Shown here piece after piece: positions 21,448 through 30,360 of a stretch of DNA of 64,000 bases. The notes beneath the pieces are model-generated. The model was not told where the DNA came from, did not search any database, and worked only from the letters and a program-made list of their open reading frames with translations. A program made the position numbers and the translations under genes. The stretch's first letter is position 1. Every line of letters begins with the position of its first letter. Source of the stretch: Pseudomonas sp. R-28-1W-6 (GTDB lineage Bacteria > Pseudomonadota > Gammaproteobacteria > Pseudomonadales > Pseudomonadaceae); the NCBI RefSeq assembly GCF_009799925.1, contig NZ_WELK01000002.1:434001-498000 (forward strand). The letters are read 5' to 3'.

Positions 21448-22875
21448 TTAAGAGCGCTGTAGCCAGCTGAGAAACTTTCCTTTTCTGATCGTCACAGGCT
21501 TCTGCTCCAGTAAAGAGGCACCGGCCTGTTGGCGGAAGCTTTGTAGCTTGGCCAGCGCGCTGCCGACTTCGCTGCGTTGCTCCAGGCAGGCCTGCAGCAA
21601 CTCCTTTTTGAGACGATAGAGCACACCCGAACTCAGCGCTGTGAAACGGGCCTCGGACGGCGTGTCGAAAGTAACTCCCTGTTCCCCCATAACCTCGCCA
21701 GGGCCCATGCGGCCGGCCTCAACTACTTCGCTGCCATTAGGAATGGATGCTGAAATGACACCTGTTCCGATCAGCAGCAATTGCTCGCTGACTTCTCCAA
21801 TTTCCAGCAATACCTGGCCTTTATTGAATGTTTGCGCCACGAGCAGTTCGGCCAGTCGATCCTTTTCTTCCGCACTAAGCGCACGGAAGATTTTTACGTC
21901 ATCGAGCAGTATCCGCTGGCGGCTGCGTGGAACGTCGGGAAGTAAAGCGCCCCGTAGAATGCCAGAGGCTTGCAGGTTACGGTGAGCGAGGTCGAAAAGT
22001 AGGTTACGCACCTCGCTGGCGCTGCAGTCGGTGGCAACAAATGCACTCATTTCGTATTCCACGGCGCTAAGGTCAGAACTCTTGACCGAAACCTTCGGCT
22101 TAGGCGTCTGATGCAGTGCCCTAACACCTTGGAGGGTACGGTTGAGGGCGTCTATCACCAAACGTGGACGCACCTGCGCCGGCACGCTGATGCTCAGTCT
22201 GAGGTTTTGGATATCGGTGGAGCGATTGAGGTTGAGAACCTTGGTCTTGGCTGCCACCGAGTTGGGAATCACTACGGTGCTACCCTGGTTGGTGCGCAGA
22301 TGAGTGGCACGCCAGTCGATCTCGATCACCTTGCCTTCGATCCCGTCGATCGACACCCAGTCATCCAGGCGATAGGGTTTGGTGGTGTTCAGTACGATGC
22401 CGGAGAACACATCGCCCAGGGTGTTCTGCAGGGCCAGGCCTATGACAATGGCGACCACCCCGGAGGTGGCCAGCAGGCCCTTGACCGGCAGTTGCATGAT
22501 GTAGGCCGCCGCCGCGACTATGGCCGCGAGGAAGATCAACGCCCCCAGTACGTCCTGCAGCAGGCGCCCGGTGTGGCCGCTGCGCGGCATCAGCAGCACG
22601 CCGAGTACCACAGTCAGGGTGCGCGCACAGAGCAGCCACCAGGCGATACCCAATACGGAGCCGAGCATGTTCAGCGCCGGCTCGCTCCACGGCGGTGGCT
22701 GCAGTGGACTCATCCCGGCACTGATAATTGCCAGGCTGTAGGCAATGAAGATCCCAAGGCGCAGCAGCACCCGCCAGACCTTGGCCTCGGCCGGCAACAG
22801 GCGCCAGCACGCGAGGTCGGCGAGCAGCAAGCCGACGCCGATTGTTAGTGGGTGCAGGGCAATCAGTGCAAGCAT
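21448..22875 (-). CDS. MscS-like mechanosensitive channel with C-terminal cyclic-nucleotide-binding domain
   Basis: The start at ATG 22875 (MLALIALHPLTIGVGLLLAD) has GGAG 6 nt upstream; 475 residues. N-terminal membrane helices (about four, residues 5-165) lead into the MscS pore and beta domain (GVVAIVIGLALQNTLGDVFSGIVL; then LDDWVSIDGIEGKVIEIDWRATHLRTNQGSTVVIPNS). A cNMP-binding/CRP-like domain occupies about 335-450 (FRALSAEEKDRLAELL, KGQVLLEIGEVSEQLLLIGTG, GPGEVMGEQG). This architecture is that of bacterial cyclic-nucleotide-gated (bCNG) channels. It is antisense to the integrase and monocistronic. Confidence 0.88.
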   Translation of the reverse strand: MLALIALHPLTIGVGLLLADLACWRLLPAEAKVWRVLLRLGIFIAYSLAIISAGMSPLQPPPWSEPALNMLGSVLGIAWWLLCARTLTVVLGVLLMPRSGHTGRLLQDVLGALIFLAAIVAAAAYIMQLPVKGLLATSGVVAIVIGLALQNTLGDVFSGIVLNTTKPYRLDDWVSIDGIEGKVIEIDWRATHLRTNQGSTVVIPNSVAAKTKVLNLNRSTDIQNLRLSISVPAQVRPRLVIDALNRTLQGVRALHQTPKPKVSVKSSDLSAVEYEMSAFVATDCSASEVRNLLFDLAHRNLQASGILRGALLPDVPRSRQRILLDDVKIFRALSAEEKDRLAELLVAQTFNKGQVLLEIGEVSEQLLLIGTGVISASIPNGSEVVEAGRMGPGEVMGEQGVTFDTPSEARFTALSSGVLYRLKKELLQACLEQRSEVGSALAKLQSFRQQAGASLLEQKPVTIRKGKFLSWLQRS

Positions 22876-23401
22876 GAAGGGCTCCACGGCAGGAGAAGGA
22901 AAATGCAGCAAGCATGACTGGATTGCCGACAAAGATGAATGGACTGCATTGCATACCGTTCATGCTCTTGTGCATACGTTTGCGCAAGAACAACGGAGTG
23001 TCATCTCAGGATTCGCGGCGCCGGCTATGCTGATGTGAGTCACATCATTGCGGCCTAGAGGGGGCGTATTGGACGCAACTTGTGGTCATAACGATGAAAG
23101 CCTGTTCTTTTTCACCTTGGGCCGTCCCAACACTGCAGACCATGCCCTGTGACCGAGATGGAATATACAGCTGGCTTATAATAAGAGTGCTTAATATTTG
23201 TAAGCCACTCTAGTTTTCAGCGAACCATGTTTCGTATTAGTAACCTGATAATGACGCTGCTGCGTCTGTATCCAATGCAATGTGACACGATCACACTGGT
23301 GCTCCAGTAGCATGAGTACCGAGAACTGGAATACTTGGGATGCAGGCAGGGCTCACCCGTTCAGTGCGTTAAGCAACTATGTTGCGATCAACTCAAACTC
23401 A
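22876..23401. other. Non-coding stretch between channel gene and lysR
   Basis: About 525 bp, more AT-rich than its surroundings. It contains a TATAAT at about 23178 without a good -35 box and only very short open frames. I see no convincing gene, RNA or repeat. Confidence 0.5.
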
Positions 23402-24280
23402 TCAAGCCAACACCTCCTTGAGGTAGTCGATCAAGGTACGGATCAGCAGCGAGGCCTGCCGGTGCTGCGGATATACGGCAAATACCTTGGCCGATGGCAG
23501 CTGATATTTTTGTAGCACGGGCACCAGATCACCAGCTTCCAGCGCACGCCCGACAATAAAGGTTGGCAGTCTGGCGAGGCCGAGGCCGGCAATAGCAGCG
23601 TCGCGCACCAGCTCACCATTGTTGACCCGGAACCGCCCGCTAACCGCAAAACGCTCGACGCGACCATCTACCCAGTAGTCCCAGTCAACCGCCTTGGAGT
23701 GCCCATAAAGCAAGCACTCATGCTCGCCCAGCGAGGCCGGTGTCTCAGGTACGCCATTGAGTGCCAGATAGGCCGGGCTGCAGCAGGTAACCGTCTCCAG
23801 GGCCACCAGTGGCCGGGCGATTAAGGTCGAGTCGGCCAGCACACCGATTCGCACCGCCATGTCATAGCCCTCACCAAGCACATCGACCATGCGGTCGCTT
23901 AGGTCCAGCTCGATGCTGACTTCCGGATAGCGCAGCAGGAAGCCGGGCAGCAAAGTGCTCAGGTGCAGAGTGCCAAACGACATGGGCGCCGACAGGCGCA
24001 AAGTGCCACGCGGGCTGCTGCGCTGCTCGGACACCAGTGACTCAGTCTCCTCGACATCCTCCAGTATCCTCACCGCGCGTTCGTAGTAAACCTGACCTAG
24101 TGGGGTGGCGCTGAGCTTGCGGGTCGAACGATTGAGTAGGCGAACACCCAGGCGAGCCTCCAGGGCGGTGAGGCGTCGACTGACGAACTGCTTGGATAGA
24201 CCCAGGGCGTCGGCAGCGGCGGTGAAGCTGTTGCGTTCCAGCACGCTGACGAGCAATCGCATATCTTCCAGCTGATTCAT
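23402..24280 (-). CDS. LysR family transcriptional regulator, divergent from pirin gene
   Basis: 292 residues: N-terminal winged helix (about 1-60, FTAAADALGLSKQFVSRRLTALEARLGVRLLNRST) and a periplasmic-binding-like effector domain (about 88-290). It belongs to the CrgA/AaeR-like subgroup by its short C-terminal form. It is divergent from the pirin-like gene, with 114 bp between them containing an 8+7+8 inverted repeat, so it very probably controls that gene and itself. The effector is unknown. Confidence 0.9.
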   Translation of the reverse strand: MNQLEDMRLLVSVLERNSFTAAADALGLSKQFVSRRLTALEARLGVRLLNRSTRKLSATPLGQVYYERAVRILEDVEETESLVSEQRSSPRGTLRLSAPMSFGTLHLSTLLPGFLLRYPEVSIELDLSDRMVDVLGEGYDMAVRIGVLADSTLIARPLVALETVTCCSPAYLALNGVPETPASLGEHECLLYGHSKAVDWDYWVDGRVERFAVSGRFRVNNGELVRDAAIAGLGLARLPTFIVGRALEAGDLVPVLQKYQLPSAKVFAVYPQHRQASLLIRTLIDYLKEVLA

Positions 24281-24328
24281 TGTCTCCCTCAGGTAGACAG
24301 TAAAACCTATTCCGAGTGCTTATTCACT

Positions 24329-24351
24329 AACAGAGTGGACAGTACTCTGTT
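24329..24351. promoter_or_regulatory. Inverted repeat, likely LysR operator
   Basis: AACAGAGT, 7-nt spacer, ACTCTGTT is a perfect dyad between the divergent lysR and pirin genes. LysR regulators usually bind such interrupted dyads (T-N11-A type). Confidence 0.65.
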
Positions 24352-24394
24352 TTCGACGGGCTGAACACAGCTCCCAGATAACGGAGACAAGCAC

Positions 24395-25123
24395 ATGACC
24401 AACACTACTGAAATTCGCAAGGCCTCCGAGCGTGGTGGCGCCGATCACGGTTGGCTGAAGTCGCGCCACAGCTTCTCTTTTGCCTCCTATTACGATCCTG
24501 AGCACATGGGTTTTTCCGATCTGCTGGTGATCAATGATGACCACGTGGCCGCCGGCGGCGGCTTCGACACCCATGCCCATCGGGACATGGAAATTTTCTC
24601 CTATGTGCTGCAGGGCTCGCTGGAACACAAGGACACCCTCGGTACCGGTTCGGTGATCCGCAAGGGCGATGTACAGTTGATGAGTGCTGGCACCGGTGTC
24701 GCACACAGCGAGTACAACGCCAGCTCGACCGCCCCGGTCCATTTCCTGCAAATCTGGGTAGTGCCGAATGCCAAGGGCATCGAGCCGCGGTACCAGCAAC
24801 AACACTTCTCCACCGAGGAGAAACGCGGCAGCCTGCGCCTGGTGCTCTCGCCGGACGGCCAGGACGGTTCGCTCAGCATCAATCAGGATGTACGAGTCTA
24901 TGCCGGCCTGTTCGACGGCGCCGAACGCGCCACACTCAGCTTGCCGATCGCACGCCACGCCTACGTGCATGTCGCAAGCGGCTCGCTCAGCGTCAACGGC
25001 CAGCGCCTGAAGGCAGGAGACGGCTTGAAGATTCGTCATGCGCAGACGCTGGAGTTCAACCATGGTGAGGAGGCCGAGGTACTGGTCTTCGACCTGCGGC
25101 CGCAAGAGCAGCCAAAAATGTAA
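24395..25123 (+). CDS. Pirin family protein (YhhW-like bicupin)
   Basis: 242 residues with the pirin N-terminal cupin. The metal ligands fit the pattern HxH...E...H in FDTHAHRDMEIFSYVLQG and AGTGVAHSEYN (about 56-110), and a second, degenerate cupin ends the protein. E. coli YhhW and human pirin have quercetin 2,3-dioxygenase activity in vitro; the real substrate is unknown. GGAG precedes the ATG by about 9 nt. It is the only gene on this strand, between lysR and a strong hairpin. Confidence 0.92.
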   Translation: MTNTTEIRKASERGGADHGWLKSRHSFSFASYYDPEHMGFSDLLVINDDHVAAGGGFDTHAHRDMEIFSYVLQGSLEHKDTLGTGSVIRKGDVQLMSAGTGVAHSEYNASSTAPVHFLQIWVVPNAKGIEPRYQQQHFSTEEKRGSLRLVLSPDGQDGSLSINQDVRVYAGLFDGAERATLSLPIARHAYVHVASGSLSVNGQRLKAGDGLKIRHAQTLEFNHGEEAEVLVFDLRPQEQPKM

Positions 25124-25140
25124 GCGCAACTCCCTGGCTT

Positions 25141-25173
25141 CGCCAGCGCCCGGAATCGCTCCGGGCGCTGGCG
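25141..25173. terminator. Strong hairpin after the pirin gene
   Basis: CGCCAGCGCCCGG, 7-nt loop and its exact complement. No T-run follows, so it may stabilise the mRNA end or act with Rho rather than as a classic terminator. Confidence 0.65.
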
Positions 25174-25262
25174 AATACGCGTTGCTATGGCCTCAGCTGA
25201 GACAAATCAGCCTTCACCAGCATGGAGGCCTACTGCACCACCTGGAAGGCTCCGCGAAAGAT

Positions 25263-25461
25263 TCAGTTCACCAGCGTGACCAACTCACTTCCCGGCGTTA
25301 AGGCATCGAGCCGGGTATCAACCAGATGTTTGATAGGAATCGCTCTAAAGCCTGGTGCCGACGCCGAGCACACCTCCAGCACATTGTGTCGGATAAGTCC
25401 GGCTACGGCCGCGGCGTGCACAGTAGATAGGCGTCGGCCATAACACTCAATCCACGCACAC
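25263..25461 (-). pseudogene. Possible C-terminal gene fragment between pirin and lysR
   Basis: One minus-strand frame stays open for about 65 codons to a TGA at 25263-25265. It reads ...GRRLSTVHAAAVAGLIRHN, later PIKHLVDTRLDALTPG, with composition like real protein. There is no start codon or ribosome site, and the frame differs from that of the adjacent lysR gene, whose stop abuts it. I cannot name the family; it is probably debris of a displaced gene. Confidence 0.35.
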
Positions 25462-26388
25462 TCACGTGCGGTGCGCAGCCACCGTGTCCTCGCCTAGGAA
25501 GCGGACGATCTGCTCACGCAGCCAGCGTTCGGCCACGTCGTTGTCTTGCATGCCACTCCAAACCATGGACAGCTTCGCCGGCACGATCTCGAATGGCGGC
25601 GGTTCCGCGCGCAGCAGGCCGCCGACGACCAGCTCACAGGCAGCGTAGTCTGGCACCGTAGCTATTACTTCGGAGTTAGCCAGCAGCGCGCGCAGGCCAT
25701 TGAACTGAGGCACCGCAAGCACTACCCGGCGCGAGCGGCCAATACGGGCGAGGTCCTGGTCGATGTTGCCGCACAGGTCGCCTGAGAATGACACCAACGC
25801 ATGTGGTCGTGCGCAGTAGTCGTCAAGGGTCAGAGGGCCGGGGCGATCGTCGGCTCGCAGAACCTTGGTATGGATTTGACGCAGCGTGCGGCATTTGGCG
25901 TTTGCTGGAAGATCAGTGGTGTAACTAACCCCGACCGAGATTTCCCCAGAGGCGAGCATGCCCGGCAACAACAGGAAATTGGTACGGCGTACCACCAATA
26001 CGATATGTGGAGCCGCCGAGCGCAGGTGGTTGAGCAGCAGCGGTAGCAGTCCGCATTCAACGTCGTCAGACAAGCCAATGCGGAACACCTGCTTACTGGT
26101 GGCCGGGTCGAATTCCTTGGCATGGCTCAGAGCGTTGGACATTGCGTCCATGGCCGGTCGCAGCTGCTCGATGATCTCTAGAGCACGCTTAGTCGGCTCC
26201 ATCGTCCGCCCCGTGCGAACGAAAAGCGGGTCGTTAAAGTAGTCGCGTAGGCGTCTGAGCGCTGAGCTGATGGCTGGCTGGCCGAGGAACAGCTTTTCCC
26301 CCGTGCGGGTAAGGTTGCGCTCCTGCATCAGCGTCTCGAAGACGATCAGCACATTAAGATCGACACGGCGCATTTCCGATCTGTTCAT
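25462..26388 (-). CDS. LysR family transcriptional regulator at the end of the catalase array
   Basis: 308 residues. The N-terminal winged helix reads RVDLNVLIVFETLMQERNLTRTGEKLFLGQPAISSALRRLRDYFNDPLFVRTGR, the NodD/LeuO-like subgroup; the effector domain spans about 95-300. It lies 123 bp downstream of the catalase gene on the same strand and is the last gene of the same-strand array, so it may be cotranscribed or have its own promoter in the gap. The target is presumably the array, but no divergent promoter places it directly. Confidence 0.88.
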   Translation of the reverse strand: MNRSEMRRVDLNVLIVFETLMQERNLTRTGEKLFLGQPAISSALRRLRDYFNDPLFVRTGRTMEPTKRALEIIEQLRPAMDAMSNALSHAKEFDPATSKQVFRIGLSDDVECGLLPLLLNHLRSAAPHIVLVVRRTNFLLLPGMLASGEISVGVSYTTDLPANAKCRTLRQIHTKVLRADDRPGPLTLDDYCARPHALVSFSGDLCGNIDQDLARIGRSRRVVLAVPQFNGLRALLANSEVIATVPDYAACELVVGGLLRAEPPPFEIVPAKLSMVWSGMQDNDVAERWLREQIVRFLGEDTVAAHRT

Positions 26389-26511
26389 TATTTCTCCAGA
26401 CTCAGTATTTGGCGCTCTGAAGATTCGACAGCAATGCCAGGAGTGGTCGTAAACAGACCACTGCCTGACTAGTCGGCTCCACCGAGGCAGAGCAGATCGG
26501 ACCGCTGACTG

Positions 26512-27951
26512 CTAGCGGTTCAGTGACTCCAGCGCCGCCGCAACGCCCTGGCCGTAGCCAGGATCGGCCTTGGTGCAGTTGTCGATGTGGCGTTGCTTGA
26601 TCGCCTGGGGCGCATCGCCCAGGGCCCGAGCGGTGTTGTCGAACAGCAGTTGCTGTTGGCTCGGGCTCATCAGGCGAAACAGTGCGCCAGGTTGCTCGAA
26701 ATGATCCTCGTCGACCCGGTGATCCCAACTGCCGGCGGCTCCTTCGAGCGGTAGCGGCGGCTCGGCCAATTCACGACTGTCGTTCCACTCACCAAAACTG
26801 TTCGGGTAATACGCCAGAGTCGATCCTGCATTACCGTCAGTGCGCATGGCTCCGTCGCGGTGGTAGCTGTTGAACGGGCAGCGCGGCGCATTCACCGGGA
26901 TATGGTTGAAGTTGACGCCCAGGCGGTAACGTTGTGCATCACCGTAGGAGAAAAGGCGGGCCTGGAGCATCTTGTCCGGGGAAAAGCCGATGCCGGGCAC
27001 AACGTTGGCTGGCGAGAAGGCCGCCTGCTCGACTTCGGCGAAGTGGTTGCCCGGATTCTTGTTGAGCTCCAGAACGCCGACTTCGATCAGCGGGTAGTCA
27101 GCATGGGGCCAAATCTTGGTGAGATCGAAGGGGTTGTGGGAATGCTCACGCGCCTGCTCTTCGCTCATGACCTGGATGCACAGCTGCCAACGCGGAAAGG
27201 CGCCGCGCTCAATGCTCTCGTAGAGATCACGAAGATGACTTTCGCGATCCTTGCCTATGACTGCCTCGGCCTCGGCATCACTGAGATTCTCGATGCCTTG
27301 CTGGCATACGAAGTGGAACTTGACCCAGACACGCTGGTTATCGGCGTTCAGCATGCTGAACGTATGACTACCGAAGCCATGCATGTGGCGATAGGTCTTG
27401 GGAATACCGCGCTCGCTCATGACAATGGTGACTTGATGTAGAGCCTCGGGCAGCAGGGTCCAGAAGTCCCAGTTGGCCGTGGCGCTGCGTAGGCCGCTGC
27501 GCGGGCAGCGCTTAACCACATGATTGAGGTCGGTGAAACGCAGTGGGTCACGGAAGAAAAACACCGGTGTGTTGTTCCCGACGATGTCCCAGTTCCCCTC
27601 TTCGGTGTAGAACTTCACGGCAAAGCCACGAATATCACGCTCGGCGTCAGCGGCACCCCGCTCACCGGCCACAGTGGAGAAGCGCACAAACAGGGGCGTT
27701 TGCTTACCCACTTCAGAGAACAACTTGGCTCGGGTGAAGCGAGTGATATCGCCCGTCACGGTGAAGGTGCCATAGGCACCTGCACCCTTGGCGTGCATGC
27801 GCCGCTCGGGTATGACCTCGCGATCGAAATGGGCCAGTTTCTCCAGCAGCCAGATGTCCTGGAGCAGCGCCGGACCACGCGGCCCTGCCGTCTGGATATT
27901 AAGGTTATCGACCACCGGGGCGCCGGTGGCGTGAGTCAATTTCGTCATCAA
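26512..27951 (-). CDS. Monofunctional haem catalase, small-subunit (clade 3) type
   Basis: Converts H2O2 to water and oxygen. 479 residues, the length of small-subunit catalases, no signal peptide, so cytoplasmic. The distal haem side has [16 protein letters not shown] (catalytic His about 54) and [13 protein letters not shown]; the proximal side has [14 protein letters not shown], where the usual SYPDTQ/HR has Gly for Pro, with the haem-ligand Tyr kept. ATG ATG doublet at 27951/27948. It ends the directional array of hydrolases; a role in removing peroxide made by the upstream oxidative enzymes is an inference. Confidence 0.93.
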   Translation of the reverse strand: MMTKLTHATGAPVVDNLNIQTAGPRGPALLQDIWLLEKLAHFDREVIPERRMHAKGAGAYGTFTVTGDITRFTRAKLFSEVGKQTPLFVRFSTVAGERGAADAERDIRGFAVKFYTEEGNWDIVGNNTPVFFFRDPLRFTDLNHVVKRCPRSGLRSATANWDFWTLLPEALHQVTIVMSERGIPKTYRHMHGFGSHTFSMLNADNQRVWVKFHFVCQQGIENLSDAEAEAVIGKDRESHLRDLYESIERGAFPRWQLCIQVMSEEQAREHSHNPFDLTKIWPHADYPLIEVGVLELNKNPGNHFAEVEQAAFSPANVVPGIGFSPDKMLQARLFSYGDAQRYRLGVNFNHIPVNAPRCPFNSYHRDGAMRTDGNAGSTLAYYPNSFGEWNDSRELAEPPLPLEGAAGSWDHRVDEDHFEQPGALFRLMSPSQQQLLFDNTARALGDAPQAIKQRHIDNCTKADPGYGQGVAAALESLNR

Positions 27952-28053
27952 CAGGTTCTCAATGGGTAATCACGGGGCAGCCAGCCAGATTTCACCCTGC
28001 CGGAGCCCCATGAGATGGCATACCTGGCCGGCTTGACCGACCAGGGAGAATCG

Positions 28054-28680
28054 CTACTTGGTAAGCGCCGCGTAGCTGTTCATCAGGTTGCGATAGTTGG
28101 GGATGCGCTCGGAGAGCAGGTTGCCCAGCCCTTCGATATCGTTGCGCCAGTCACGGTGCAGTTCGCAGGCGACAGAGAACCAGTTCATCAGCTGCGCTCC
28201 AGCCGCACTCATGCGTGCCCAGGCTGCCTGCTGAACAGTTTCGTTGAAGGTGCCGGAAGCGTCGGTGACCACGAACACCTCATAGCCCTCAGCCAGAGCC
28301 GATAACGTCGGAAATGCAACGCAAACGTCGGTAACCACGCCGGCGATGATCAATTGCTTGCGGCCGGTGGCCTTGATCGCTTTGACGAAGTCCTCGTTAT
28401 CCCAGGCATTGATCTGTCCCGGACGCGCGATATAGGGCGCAGCTGGGAACATGGCCTTGAGCTCGGGCACAAGCGGCCCATTGGGGCCCTGTTCAAAGCT
28501 TGTGGTGAGGATTGTCGGCAACTGGAAGAACTTGGCCAGGTCGGCCAGAGCAAGAACGTTGTTCTTGAACTCATTGGGCGAAAAATCCTGTACCAGGGAA
28601 ATCAGGCCGGTTTGATGGTCTACCAACAGGACTACCGCATCGTTCTTATCCAGTCGGTTGTAAGACTTCACGCTGCTCAT
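28054..28680 (-). CDS. ycaC: YcaC-like isochorismatase family hydrolase
   Basis: Cysteine hydrolase of 208 residues that matches E. coli YcaC nearly end to end: RLDKNDAVVLLVDHQTGL, ILTTSFEQGPNGPLVPEL, ARPGQINAWDNEDFVKAI. The catalytic triad fits Asp near 20, Lys near 82-84 and Cys near 118 (in GVVTDVCVAFP). YcaC has no firmly known substrate. There is a GGAGT ribosome site before the ATG. It sits between the MFS exporter and the catalase; a second, more distant family member lies at 33388. Confidence 0.93.
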   Translation of the reverse strand: MSSVKSYNRLDKNDAVVLLVDHQTGLISLVQDFSPNEFKNNVLALADLAKFFQLPTILTTSFEQGPNGPLVPELKAMFPAAPYIARPGQINAWDNEDFVKAIKATGRKQLIIAGVVTDVCVAFPTLSALAEGYEVFVVTDASGTFNETVQQAAWARMSAAGAQLMNWFSVACELHRDWRNDIEGLGNLLSERIPNYRNLMNSYAALTK

Positions 28681-28766
28681 GGGTGACTCCTTCTAAGTAT
28701 TCATTGTGAATTGCTGCCGGCGATCCCTGCCGAAGTCTCTCTTCGCCTGTCTTGGCGAAATCGTGC

Positions 28767-30359
28767 TCAGCTAACCCGCCCGGACAGTAAGTGACGGATC
28801 TGAATCGCGATCCCTTGGGTCTGATAACGCCTTGCTACCGCCTCGATGCGCTGCTCGGCACGGGTAACACGACTGTGGTGGCGTAGGTGTTCGAGCCATG
28901 ATTCATCGAAGAAGAACTCCAACCAGCGCCGGGGGTTTTCCGTGTCCTGTACCAGCCCCCAGGAGAACGCGCCGTTGCGTTGACGCATGCGCCTTACCTC
29001 GGACATAGCAGCCTGGAAGTCCAGCGCATGCTCGGGGGCAATGTCGTACTCGAGCGTGACCATCAGCGGCCCGCGATCTTGGTCTTGGTCTTGATCATCG
29101 CCCCTGACCGGCATTGGCCAGTGCAGCGAGGGCGCAAGATCCTCCGCGTCAGTGACCTGCAACTTGAACCATGCAGTCGTGCCAATGCCCAGCATTAGAG
29201 TTGCGGCGGCAGCGCAAAGGGCCAGCGAGATTGAACTGTGCGTGGCCACGAAACCCCATAAAATGCCGCCGGCGGCCATGCTGCCGAAGAACACCAGGAT
29301 GTAGACCGACAAAGCCCGGGCCCTTACCCAGCTCGGTACAGAGGTTTGTGCAGTTACTTGCAAGCTCGACAACACTGAGATCCATGCTGCACCGCTGAGC
29401 AACATCACCGGGACCAGCACGCGGAAGTCGCTCACAAAGGCCAGGGCGACTATTACCAGCGCATACACGAGACTTGCCAACGCGACCAACATATCGGTGC
29501 TTATGATCGAGCGAATCCGCGGCAGCAGCGTGGCCCCGGCAACCGCACCAACACCCACACTACCGAGCAGCAGACCAAAGTCCGTGGCATCACCCGACAG
29601 CTGAGTGCGCACGATCAGCGGCAGTAGCGACATGCCGGCACTGGCACCAAAGAAGAATGCAAAGGCTCGCACCATCACCGCCTGCAGGGGCTTCGAGGCA
29701 CGACTGTGGCGCCAGCCAGCGCGTATCGCACCAAACAGACGCTCCGCCGGCAGGACTGTCGGTGTCACTTCTCGTTTCCATAGCAGCAACACGGCAATAA
29801 CGGCGAAGAACGACAGAGCATTGAGTGCGAAGGTAGCCCACGGCCCGCTCAGACTGACCAGCACGCCGGCAATGGCCGGGCCGATGGCACGCGCAACGTT
29901 GATCCCGACGCTGGACAGAGCGATGGCCGCTGGTAGCTCAGCCTTGCTCACCAGCTCTGGGGTCAATGCCGACCATGCTGGCATCATCAGCGCGGTGCCA
30001 ATGCCCATGCCCAAGGTCAGCACCAGCAGTAGCGGCACCGTCATGTAGCCGCCGAGGGTAAGCAGGGCCAGGGCCAGGGCCACCGCAGCCATCCACAGCT
30101 GCACGAACAACAAATAGCGGCGCCGGTCGACGATATCGGCCAGGGCACCGGCCGGCAGCGCCAGGAAGAACATCGGCGCCGAGCCGGCCACCTGCACCAG
30201 CGCCACGTTCAGCGGGCTGGCCGACAGCGAAGTCATCAGCCAGCCGGCGCCGACCTCGTGCATCCAGGTGCCTATGTTGGAGGCGATGCTGGCCAGCCAC
30301 AGCCAGCGGAAGATGCTGTGCCGCAACGGGCTCCAGGCCGATCCCTGTGGGCTGGTCAT
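28767..30359 (-). CDS. MFS exporter with C-terminal ABM-like domain (MFS_3/EntS type)
   Basis: 530 residues from ATG 30359, which lies 1 nt after the amidohydrolase stop, so the two genes are translationally coupled; the longer reading to 30473 overlaps that gene and is rejected. Residues about 15-405 form 11-12 membrane helices of the enterobactin-exporter-like MFS_3 family, with the loop motif AGALADIVDRRRYL. A soluble tail (about 430-525, MVTLEYDIAPEHALDFQAAM) resembles an antibiotic-biosynthesis-monooxygenase fold, as in many MFS_3 proteins. The linker carries a run of Asp/Gln (DDQDQDQDRG). It likely exports a small molecule linked to the array's enzymes. Confidence 0.9.
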   Translation of the reverse strand: MTSPQGSAWSPLRHSIFRWLWLASIASNIGTWMHEVGAGWLMTSLSASPLNVALVQVAGSAPMFFLALPAGALADIVDRRRYLLFVQLWMAAVALALALLTLGGYMTVPLLLVLTLGMGIGTALMMPAWSALTPELVSKAELPAAIALSSVGINVARAIGPAIAGVLVSLSGPWATFALNALSFFAVIAVLLLWKREVTPTVLPAERLFGAIRAGWRHSRASKPLQAVMVRAFAFFFGASAGMSLLPLIVRTQLSGDATDFGLLLGSVGVGAVAGATLLPRIRSIISTDMLVALASLVYALVIVALAFVSDFRVLVPVMLLSGAAWISVLSSLQVTAQTSVPSWVRARALSVYILVFFGSMAAGGILWGFVATHSSISLALCAAAATLMLGIGTTAWFKLQVTDAEDLAPSLHWPMPVRGDDQDQDQDRGPLMVTLEYDIAPEHALDFQAAMSEVRRMRQRNGAFSWGLVQDTENPRRWLEFFFDESWLEHLRHHSRVTRAEQRIEAVARRYQTQGIAIQIRHLLSGRVS

Positions 30360-30360
30360 G

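Noticed and set aside
23094..23350. Short open frames in the 526-bp gap before lysR
   Set aside because: Under 40 codons, no ribosome sites, biased composition and no family resemblance.
26468..26482. CGGCTCCACC sequence as the missing right attachment site of the tmRNA island
   Set aside because: Only 10 bp match the tmRNA end and a near match also occurs within the lysR gene, so chance is enough.
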